In this document: positions 7,444-14,714 of the stretch, one piece after another | Position numbering within the stretch: position 1 is the first letter of the stretch | Layout of the letters: every line of letters starts with the position of its first letter | Assembly (NCBI RefSeq): GCF_900184815.1 | Contig: NZ_FXXQ01000003.1 | Span: forward strand, 124,001 to 188,000 | DNA from: Boseongicola aestuarii | Lineage (GTDB): Bacteria > Pseudomonadota > Alphaproteobacteria > Rhodobacterales > Rhodobacteraceae | Reading direction: 5' to 3' | DNA: 64,000 nt | The notes under the pieces: generated by a model | Databases searched by the model: none | What the model was told of the DNA's origin: nothing | Seen by the model: the letters and a program-made list of their open reading frames with translations, nothing else | Translations under genes and position numbers: made by a program

Positions 7444-9072
7444 ATGGAAACACTGGCCGAAGACATTCGCACGATGGTGCGTCGACCTCTTGCCGATGAC
7501 CATGTGCGGGCGATCCGGCGCATTGCGGAGGAGATAGAGTTTGCGTCAGGCGAGATGATCGCCGAGGTTGGCGACCCGATGGACCGGTTTGTCTACGTAC
7601 TGGAGGGCGAGATTGAAGTCGTCGATCCGTGGACGGGCGAGCGATATTTGCAGGCGGTTTTGGGTCCAACGCAGTTCATGGGCGAGATCGCGTTTCTGAA
7701 TGGCGGATCATATTCGCTGCCGATGCGGGCTGCCAAGGTGACCCGTGTTCTGTCGGCGCCGCGTCCTGAGATGCTGACACTGATGTCGCGGATCCACGAG
7801 TTGAGCGATTACATTATAACTGTATTTGCTGCCCGTCGGCGTCGCCAGATCGAAGAACAGGACAGTTCGCTGAAACTGATTGGGGCGGATGTTGACCGCA
7901 ATATCCGCGAGATCGCGAGTTTCGCCGCGCGCAACCGCATTCCATTTCAGTCCATTAATTTGGGATCCGGGGAAGCCGAGGCCTTGGTCGAGGCCTGCAA
8001 TATGGCCGAACATGGTCCGGCGGTGATCTTCGGGCGCGACCGGGTGATCGAGAACCCAACGGCTGCGAATGTCGCACGTGCTTTGGGGCTGGGGCTGGAG
8101 TTGGGCGAGGACGATGTTTTCGACGTGTTGATTGTCGGCGGTGGGCCTGCGGGAGTGGCGGCCGGAGTTTACGCGGGCGCCGAGGGGCTTTCGGCTTTGG
8201 TCGTTGAGGACATGGCGATCGGTGGTCAGGCGGGCACGTCCAGTCGGATTGAAAATTACATGGGGTTTCCGACGGGTATTTCGGGCGCGGATCTGTGCTG
8301 GCGCGGCGAAATTCAGGCGATGAAGTTCGGCACGCGTTTTGCGGTGCCGCGGCGGGCCGTGTCGGTGGACAAACTTGAGAACGGGACGTTCTGTGTCACG
8401 CTGGATGATGGCATGGAGGTCTGCGCGCGCTCGATCATCGTCGCGACCGGGGTGCAGTATCGTCAGTTGCCGATCGAGCGTCTGAGCGAGTTTGAGGGCG
8501 GCGGGATTTATTATGCCGCGACGGACGTTGAGGCGCGGTATTGCCGGAATACGGATGCGGTTGTGATTGGGGGAGGGAACTCCGCCGGGCAGGCGGCGAT
8601 GTTCCTTAGCCGAACGGCACGGCATGTGCATGTCTTGGTGCGCGGTGCGTCTTTGGCCGCGTCGATGTCGGATTATCTTTTGTCGCGGCTTGAGAACGAT
8701 CCTCGGGTGACGATCCATTACAACACGGAAATGACCTGTCTTGACGGAGGAGATGGGCTTGAGAGCGCGACGATCCGCGACAAGAAGAACGGTGAGGACT
8801 GGCAAATCGCGACGCGGGCGGTGTTTGTGATGGTCGGAGCTGCTCCGAATACGGCATGGCTGAGTGATCTTGTCGATCTGGATGACAAGGGGTTTGTGAA
8901 GACCGGCGGGGATGCGCAGTCGGGTTCGGTTTATGCCACTTCGCATCCGGGTATCTTTGCCGTAGGCGACGTGCGGGCCGGGTCAGTGAAACGCGTGGCC
9001 AGTGCGGTCGGGGAAGGCTCGGTCGTGATGAGCCGGGTTTGGGAGAATCTGGATCAGAACGGCGGCACCTAG
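7444..9072 (+). CDS. Cyclic-nucleotide-binding domain / FAD-dependent oxidoreductase fusion (thioredoxin-reductase-like)
   Basis: 542 residues in three parts. Residues ~20-125 form a cNMP-binding domain with a GEIAFLNGG...MRAA phosphate-binding cassette that keeps the Gly-Glu and Arg. Residues ~145-215 resemble a thioredoxin/glutaredoxin fold without cysteines. Residues ~225-540 are a TrxR-like core with FAD-binding GGGPAG at 232-237, NAD(P)-binding GGGNSAGQAA at 376-385 and a C-terminal GD FAD motif near VGDVRAGS. The residues aligned with the TrxR CxxC pair read ATDV (359-362), so classical thioredoxin reduction is unlikely. Known: such fusions are annotated as CNBD-containing thioredoxin-disulfide reductases, with unclear substrates. 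Inferred: a redox enzyme gated by a cyclic nucleotide, possibly co-transcribed with ycjXF. Confidence 0.9.
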   Translation: METLAEDIRTMVRRPLADDHVRAIRRIAEEIEFASGEMIAEVGDPMDRFVYVLEGEIEVVDPWTGERYLQAVLGPTQFMGEIAFLNGGSYSLPMRAAKVTRVLSAPRPEMLTLMSRIHELSDYIITVFAARRRRQIEEQDSSLKLIGADVDRNIREIASFAARNRIPFQSINLGSGEAEALVEACNMAEHGPAVIFGRDRVIENPTAANVARALGLGLELGEDDVFDVLIVGGGPAGVAAGVYAGAEGLSALVVEDMAIGGQAGTSSRIENYMGFPTGISGADLCWRGEIQAMKFGTRFAVPRRAVSVDKLENGTFCVTLDDGMEVCARSIIVATGVQYRQLPIERLSEFEGGGIYYAATDVEARYCRNTDAVVIGGGNSAGQAAMFLSRTARHVHVLVRGASLAASMSDYLLSRLENDPRVTIHYNTEMTCLDGGDGLESATIRDKKNGEDWQIATRAVFVMVGAAPNTAWLSDLVDLDDKGFVKTGGDAQSGSVYATSHPGIFAVGDVRAGSVKRVASAVGEGSVVMSRVWENLDQNGGT

Positions 9073-9078
9073 CCGGCC

Positions 9079-9711
9079 TCAATGGTCGTAGAGCCGGTTT
9101 TCCTCGTTTTTGGCGAAGCGATCTTCCAGTTCTTCGACAGGACCCGACAGGTGCGCCTGATCGGTCACCGCTTCAGCATAGGTTGCCATTCCTTCGACGG
9201 AAACGGCCTGTTCGGGCTGCCAGAGGCCTGATCGGATGATGGCTTTGCCACAATGATAAAAGGCCTCTTCGACGTCGACGAGAACGGCCAGATGGGGCAC
9301 TCGATCCTTGATGGCCATGGCATTGCGGATGTCTTCGTCGCGCACGATACGGGCTGTGCCGTTGACGCGGACGACTTCTTTTCGGTTCGAGACGAAAAAG
9401 ACCAGTCCGATGCGTCCGGTTTCTAGGATGTTCGTGAAGCTGTCGTAGCGATAGTTGCCGGGGCGGTCGGGGATGGCGAGTGTCTTCTGGTCGAGGATTT
9501 TGACGAAACCGGCGGGGTCTCCGCGCGGAGAGACATCGACTTTGCCGTTCGCGTCATAGGTTGCCATCACGAGGAACGGAGAGCGTTCAATCCACGTGCG
9601 ACAATGGACGTCGATGTGGTCGATGATCTTGTGCGTTTGCGAGATATGGGGGTCGCGATGGAGGCTGCGGAAGTCGTCTTCCGTGGTGAGCACATCCCTA
9701 GCAGGGTACAT
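9079..9711 (-). CDS. FMN-dependent PPOX-type flavoprotein (pyridoxamine 5'-phosphate oxidase family)
   Basis: 210 residues. Seen: RSPFLVMATYDANGKVDVSP and GDPAGFVKILD, the split-barrel FMN-binding segments of the family, then a loop RPGNYRYDSFTNIL and AVLVDVEEAFYHCGKAI near the C-terminus, which match the MSMEG_1061-type subfamily. Known: these proteins bind FMN or a related cofactor; their substrates are mostly unknown. I chose the ATG at 9711, with AGGA eight bases upstream; a frame 13 codons longer exists. It converges on the CNBD oxidoreductase with six bases between stops. Confidence 0.88.
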   Translation of the reverse strand: MYPARDVLTTEDDFRSLHRDPHISQTHKIIDHIDVHCRTWIERSPFLVMATYDANGKVDVSPRGDPAGFVKILDQKTLAIPDRPGNYRYDSFTNILETGRIGLVFFVSNRKEVVRVNGTARIVRDEDIRNAMAIKDRVPHLAVLVDVEEAFYHCGKAIIRSGLWQPEQAVSVEGMATYAEAVTDQAHLSGPVEELEDRFAKNEENRLYDH

Positions 9712-9898
9712 GGCGGGCGTTCCTGTCTTTACCTTAGAGAGTGGCAACACTATAGCACAGTCCCATGATGTTGCAGCTTGCGATTATTATTCGAATTACA
9801 GGCCCGGCGCTCTGAACCATGAGTGACCGGGACTTTGGCGTTGAGTTACTCCGCCGCCCCACCCTGACAGCTTCGATATTCCAAAGGACACGGAACCC

Positions 9899-12790
9899 AT
9901 GTGTGCCGACACGCCTGACTACAAAGAGACACTGAACCTCCCCGAGACCGATTTCCCGATGCGGGCCGGATTGCCGAACCGCGAACCTGCATGGCTGGAA
10001 CGGTGGGCCGAGATGGGGATTTATGATCGCCTTCGCGAGAAAACGGGACGAGAGCCGTTTACGCTGCATGATGGCCCTCCTTATGCGAACGGGCATCTGC
10101 ACATCGGGCATGCTTTGAACAAGATCCTGAAGGATATGGTTGTCCGCTCGCAGCAGATGATGGGTAAGGACGCGCGGTATATCCCCGGATGGGACTGTCA
10201 TGGCTTGCCGATCGAATGGAAGATCGAGGAGAAATACCGCAAGAAGGGGCGCGACAAGGACGCGGTGGACGTTGTCGAGTTCCGGAAGGAGTGTCGCGAG
10301 TTTGCGGAAGGTTGGATCGATATCCAGCGTGAGGAGTTCAAGCGTCTGGGCGTCACCGGCAATTGGGACGAGCCTTACCTGACGATGGATTTCCACGCCG
10401 AGCGGGTGATTGCGGAGGAATTCCAGAAATTCCTGATGAATGGCACACTTTATCAGGGCTCCAAGCCTGTGATGTGGTCGCCGATTGAGCAGACGGCCTT
10501 GGCCGAGGCGGAGGTCGAGTATCACGACAAGGAAAGCTTCACGATCTGGGTGAAGTTCCGGGTGAACGAGACCAAGGACGAACGGTTGGACGACGCCTAT
10601 GTGGTGATCTGGACCACGACGCCCTGGACGATCCCGTCGAACAAGGCGGTCGTTTATGGAGCGGATTTTGACTATGGGCTTTATGAGGTCACCGGCACGC
10701 CAGAAGAGTGCTGGGCGCAGGTCGGTGATCGTTACATCCTGGCCGACAAGCTGGCCGGTGATGTGCTGTCGCGCGCGCGTCTGGACGAGACGATGTATCG
10801 CCGGTTGGGAGATGTTGATCCGTCTGCGATCAATGGCTTGAAGCACCCGTTGCACGGCGTTGATGGTGCAAATGGCGAGTGGGATGATATCCGTGATTTC
10901 CGCGCGGCTGACTTTGTGACGGATGAGGAAGGCACCGGTTTCGTGCACTGCGCGCCGTCGCACGGCATGGAGGAATACGAGCTTTACCGGGATCTTGGGA
11001 TGCTGGCTCAGGTGATCACGTATAACGTTCTGGACGATGGCTCGTTCCGGACAGATCTGCCGTTCTTTGGGGGCAAGTATATCCTGTCGCGTAAGGGTGG
11101 TGAGGGCGATGCCAACAAGACGATCATCGACAAGCTGGCCGAGGTTGGCGGGTTGCTGACGCGTGGCAAGATCAAGCACAGCTATCCACATTCGTGGCGC
11201 TCGAAGGCGCCGGTGATCTATCGCAACACGCCGCAGTGGTTCGCTGCGATCGACAAACCTGTGGGCGATGGGCAGGATCAGTTCGGAAAGACGATCCGCG
11301 AACGCGCACTGACCGAGATCGACAATGTGAAGTGGACGCCTCAGACCGGGCGGAACAGGCTTTATTCGATGATGGATGCCCGGCCCGACTGGGTGTTGTC
11401 GCGCCAGCGTGCCTGGGGTGTGCCTTTGACGTGCTTCGTTAAAAAAGGTGCGATGCCGACGGATGAGGATTTTCTGTTGCGCAATAAGGCGGTGAACGCG
11501 CGCATTTTGGAGGCGTTCGAAGCTGAAGGCGCGGATGCCTGGTACAAACCGGGCGCGAAAGAACGGTTCCTCGGCAATGACGTAGCTGCGGGTGAGTACG
11601 AACAGGTGTTCGATATTCTGGATGTCTGGTTTGATTCCGGTTCGACCCATGCGTTTGTTCTGCGGGACCGCGAAGACGGTTCGGAAGACGGGATTGCCGA
11701 TCTTTATCTTGAGGGCACCGACCAGCATCGCGGGTGGTTCCATTCGTCTTTGTTGCAGTCCTGTGGAACGAACGGACGCGCGCCCTATCGGGGTGTTTTA
11801 ACCCACGGTTTCACGCTGGATGAGAAGGGCATCAAGATGTCCAAGTCTCTGGGCAATACCATCGTCCCGGACGAGGTGGTCAAGCAGTATGGCGCGGATA
11901 TTCTGCGGCTTTGGGTGTCTCAGACGGACTACACGGCCGACCAGCGGATCGGGCCGGAGATCCTGAAGGGTGTGGCGGACAGTTATCGTCGTTTGCGCAA
12001 TACGTTCCGGTTCTTGCTGGGCAACCTTTGTGAAGCGGCTGTTGAGGTTGCACCGGCGGATATGCCGGAGCTAGAGCGGTGGGTCTTGCATCGTTTGGCG
12101 GAGTTGGATGCGCGGGTGCGGTCGGGCTATGCGGCCTATGATTTTCAGGGCGTGTTCCGGGCTGTGTTCGATTTCGCCACGACGGATCTTTCGGCGTTCT
12201 ACTTCGATATCCGCAAAGATGTGCTTTATTGTGATGGCGACACGCCGGAACGAAGAGCTGCTTTGGCGGTGCTTGAGTTGGTTCTTGCGCGTTTGAACAC
12301 GTGGCTGGCGCCGATCCTGACTTTCACGATGGAAGAGGTCTGGCTTGAGCGCAAGGGCGGCGAGGGTTCGGTACATTTGCAGGATATTCCTCAAACGCCG
12401 TCCGACTGGCTGGATGCGGAGTTGGCGGCAAAGTGGGCTGCGATCCGACGGGCGCGGCGTGTTGTGACGGCTGCTTTGGAAGTTCAGCGACGCGACAAGG
12501 TGATCGGGGCATCTTTGGAGGCGGCTCCGGTTGTACATGTTGAAGATGCGGATGTTCTGGCGGCTTTGAAGACCGTGACGTTTGACGATATCTGCATCAC
12601 CTCTGCGATTTCGCTGACCAGCGATCCCGCACCTTCGGAAGCTTTCCGCTTGCCGGAAGTGGAAGGTATCGGTGTGGTGTTCGAGATGGCGGATGGTGAG
12701 AAATGTCAGCGCTGCTGGAAGATCTTGCCGGATGTGGGAACGCATTCCCATGCGGGAACCTGTGGGCGGTGTAACGCAGCACTTGGATGA
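9899..12790 (+). CDS. ileS: Isoleucyl-tRNA synthetase
   Basis: 963 residues, full length. Seen: class I HIGH motif at residues 68-71, KMSKS near 646-650, the CP1 editing domain with WTTTPWTIPSN, the WFDSGSTHAFV motif, and a C-terminal zinc finger CQRC...CGRC in the last 30 residues. It charges tRNA-Ile in the cytoplasm and edits Val. AAGGA lies about ten bases before the ATG. A gap of ~190 bases separates it from the divergent PPOX gene. No T-box-like leader was seen, as expected for a Gram-negative organism. Confidence 0.98.
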   Translation: MCADTPDYKETLNLPETDFPMRAGLPNREPAWLERWAEMGIYDRLREKTGREPFTLHDGPPYANGHLHIGHALNKILKDMVVRSQQMMGKDARYIPGWDCHGLPIEWKIEEKYRKKGRDKDAVDVVEFRKECREFAEGWIDIQREEFKRLGVTGNWDEPYLTMDFHAERVIAEEFQKFLMNGTLYQGSKPVMWSPIEQTALAEAEVEYHDKESFTIWVKFRVNETKDERLDDAYVVIWTTTPWTIPSNKAVVYGADFDYGLYEVTGTPEECWAQVGDRYILADKLAGDVLSRARLDETMYRRLGDVDPSAINGLKHPLHGVDGANGEWDDIRDFRAADFVTDEEGTGFVHCAPSHGMEEYELYRDLGMLAQVITYNVLDDGSFRTDLPFFGGKYILSRKGGEGDANKTIIDKLAEVGGLLTRGKIKHSYPHSWRSKAPVIYRNTPQWFAAIDKPVGDGQDQFGKTIRERALTEIDNVKWTPQTGRNRLYSMMDARPDWVLSRQRAWGVPLTCFVKKGAMPTDEDFLLRNKAVNARILEAFEAEGADAWYKPGAKERFLGNDVAAGEYEQVFDILDVWFDSGSTHAFVLRDREDGSEDGIADLYLEGTDQHRGWFHSSLLQSCGTNGRAPYRGVLTHGFTLDEKGIKMSKSLGNTIVPDEVVKQYGADILRLWVSQTDYTADQRIGPEILKGVADSYRRLRNTFRFLLGNLCEAAVEVAPADMPELERWVLHRLAELDARVRSGYAAYDFQGVFRAVFDFATTDLSAFYFDIRKDVLYCDGDTPERRAALAVLELVLARLNTWLAPILTFTMEEVWLERKGGEGSVHLQDIPQTPSDWLDAELAAKWAAIRRARRVVTAALEVQRRDKVIGASLEAAPVVHVEDADVLAALKTVTFDDICITSAISLTSDPAPSEAFRLPEVEGIGVVFEMADGEKCQRCWKILPDVGTHSHAGTCGRCNAALG

Positions 12791-12820
12791 TGTCGCCACG
12801 CTGGCGCGTGTCGACCGGCT

Positions 12821-12870
12821 GGGGGACGTTGTCCCCCAGACCCCCTAGGATATTTGGCCAAAAAGAAACG
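12821..12870 (+). repeat. Dispersed hairpin element, type A, 3' of ileS
   Basis: A perfect 7-bp hairpin GGGGGAC-gtt-GTCCCCC (12821-12837) is followed by CCCCCTAGGATATTTGG and an A-rich tail CCAAAAAGAAACG. The same layout recurs at 21.9, 54.0 and (variant) 25.0 and 63.2 kb. Position just after ileS suggests it serves as, or replaces, a transcription terminator, although there is no long T run on the plus strand. Confidence 0.75.
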
Positions 12871-12915
12871 CAAGGTTCGGGTTGCTGATGGCTGTGCTGT
12901 TGGTGAGAATGAGGC

Positions 12916-13368
12916 ATGCCGCGTTTGACCGCAGATAGCCCTTTAGGACCGATTACGCTTGTTGAAGTGGGCGGGGCGATTGTTGCTTTGGACTGGGGCG
13001 GTTGGGGTGCGGATGAAACGCCTGTTCTGGTTGAGGCGCATCGGCAGTTGGCCGCATATTTTGCGCGTGATTTGAGGGTGTTCGATTTGCCGTTGAGGCC
13101 GAAGGTCTCTGAGCGGCAGCGGGCGTTTCTGGATGCTTTGATTGCGATTCCGTTTGGAGAAACCATGACCTATGGCGAGATTGCGAAAGTGACGGAGATG
13201 TCGGCGCAAGGAGCGGGGCAGGCTTGTGGGGCCAATCCGATTGCAATCATCATTCCATGTCATCGGGTGACCGGCACTGGACATCTGGGCGGGTTTTCGG
13301 CGAAGGGCGGTGTGGAGACAAAAGTTGCGTTGTTGCGCCATGAGGGGGCGGCGGGCTTGTTGATCTGA
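12916..13368 (+). CDS. ogt: Methylated-DNA-[protein]-cysteine S-methyltransferase
   Basis: 150 residues, the size of single-domain Ogt/MGMT proteins. Seen: active-site PCHRV at residues 114-118, the preceding GQACGANPIAIIIPCH helix-turn and DNA-recognition segment, and YGEIAK at 86-91. Known: it transfers the alkyl group of O6-alkylguanine irreversibly to its own Cys (C115). The N-terminal domain is short but present. It lies between a repeat element and lysA, 28 bases before the latter. Two other DNA-repair genes (tag, dnaE2) lie within 12 kb but not in an operon with it. Confidence 0.93.
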   Translation: MPRLTADSPLGPITLVEVGGAIVALDWGGWGADETPVLVEAHRQLAAYFARDLRVFDLPLRPKVSERQRAFLDALIAIPFGETMTYGEIAKVTEMSAQGAGQACGANPIAIIIPCHRVTGTGHLGGFSAKGGVETKVALLRHEGAAGLLI

Positions 13369-13396
13369 GAGCCTTGCGCGGGGGTCCAACTCTGCT

Positions 13397-14686
13397 ATGT
13401 CGCGCTTTATGGACCATTTTCTATACAAAGACGGCGTGTTGCACGCCGAAGACGTGGCGATCCCCGAGATTGCGGATGTCGTTGGCACGCCTTTTTACGT
13501 GTATTCAACGGCGACTTTGACCCGGCATTATCGGTTGTTCGATGAGGCACTGGATGGATTGGACCATCTGGTTTGCTATGCGATGAAGGCCAATTCCAAT
13601 CAGGCCGTATTGAAGCTGATGGCGTCGCTTGGGGCTGGTGTTGATGTGGTTTCGGGTGGTGAGTATCGCCGGGCGAAAGCGGCAGGGTTCTCGGGCGATA
13701 AGATCGTGTTCTCGGGTGTCGGCAAGACCCGCGATGAGATGTGTCTGGCGCTGGAAGGCGGCATTCGGCAGTTCAATGTCGAAAGCGAGCCAGAGATGGT
13801 CTTGTTGTCGCGAGCTGCCGAGAGTCTTGGGGTGGTTGCGCCGATTACAGTGCGGGTGAACCCGGATGTGGATGCAAAGACGCATGAGAAGATCGCGACT
13901 GGCAAGTCGGAGAACAAGTTCGGCATTCCGATTGCGCGGGCGCGCGAGGTTTATGCTTTGGCTGCAAGTTTGCCTGCGCTTGAGGTCGTCGGAATCGATG
14001 TGCACATCGGCAGTCAGTTGACCTCGCTAGAGCCGTACGAGCAGGCCTATCTGAAGGTTGCCGAATTGACCGAGGCGCTGCGTGCGGACGGCCATCAGAT
14101 CAAGCGGCTCGATCTTGGAGGCGGACTTGGTATTCCTTATGAGCGTTCAAACACGGCGCCGCCATTGCCGATTGAGTATGGGGCGCTGGTGAAGCGGACT
14201 TTGGGACATCTGGATTGCGAAATCGAGATCGAGCCGGGGCGGCTGATTGCGGGGAACGCCGGTATTCTTGTCAGCGAGGTCATTTATGTGAAGTCGGGCG
14301 AGGGGCGCGACTTTCTGATCCTCGATGCGGCGATGAACGATCTGATTCGACCCGCGATGTATGGCGCGTATCACGATATTCTGCCGGTGATTGAGGCGGA
14401 TGCGGGGGCGGACATGCAACCCTTTGATATCGTGGGGCCTGTGTGCGAATCCGGTGATACCTTCACGAAGAATCGCCTTATGCCACCTGTCGCTCCGGGA
14501 GCGCTTGTGGTGTTTCGCTCGGCGGGGGCGTATGGCGCAGTCATGGCTTCGGAATACAATACGCGGCCTCTGGTTCCAGAAGTGCTGGTGCATGAGCATC
14601 AATTTGCCGTCATTCGGGGGCGTCCGACCTTTGACGAAATCATAAATCGAGATACCATTCCTGAATGGCTTGAGGGCTCGGCATAA
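13397..14686 (+). CDS. lysA: Diaminopimelate decarboxylase
   Basis: 429 residues. Seen: PLP-binding YAMKAN with Lys at residue 64, the GVGKT and DVHIGSQLT segments, a glycine-rich DLGGGLGIPY, and a C-terminal CESGDTF active-site loop typical of group IV PLP decarboxylases of the LysA type. It makes lysine from meso-diaminopimelate as the last step of lysine synthesis. Start uncertain: ATG at 13397, or a second ATG four codons later (MDHFLYKDG) as in many relatives; neither has a strong ribosome site. The next gene begins 28 bases after the stop. Confidence 0.97.
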   Translation: MSRFMDHFLYKDGVLHAEDVAIPEIADVVGTPFYVYSTATLTRHYRLFDEALDGLDHLVCYAMKANSNQAVLKLMASLGAGVDVVSGGEYRRAKAAGFSGDKIVFSGVGKTRDEMCLALEGGIRQFNVESEPEMVLLSRAAESLGVVAPITVRVNPDVDAKTHEKIATGKSENKFGIPIARAREVYALAASLPALEVVGIDVHIGSQLTSLEPYEQAYLKVAELTEALRADGHQIKRLDLGGGLGIPYERSNTAPPLPIEYGALVKRTLGHLDCEIEIEPGRLIAGNAGILVSEVIYVKSGEGRDFLILDAAMNDLIRPAMYGAYHDILPVIEADAGADMQPFDIVGPVCESGDTFTKNRLMPPVAPGALVVFRSAGAYGAVMASEYNTRPLVPEVLVHEHQFAVIRGRPTFDEIINRDTIPEWLEGSA

Positions 14687-14714
14687 CCCGGACCCGGTCC
14701 TACATGTTGGATGT

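Noticed and set aside
7930-8100. Middle domain of the CNBD fusion as an active thioredoxin or glutaredoxin
   Set aside because: No CxxC or CxxS motif is present; only a lone Cys near residue 185.
9734-11743. A 669-codon open frame antisense to ileS, and similar long antisense frames over glpK, glgB, glgA, dnaE2 and tamB
   Set aside because: They mirror codon bias of the sense gene (GC-rich third positions), have Arg/His-rich improbable proteins, and no family motifs.
14670-14714. Longer N-terminus of the TIGR02302 protein overlapping lysA
   Set aside because: The extension MRARHNPDPVLHVGC has no counterpart in the family and overlaps the lysA end; ATG at 14715 is the natural start.
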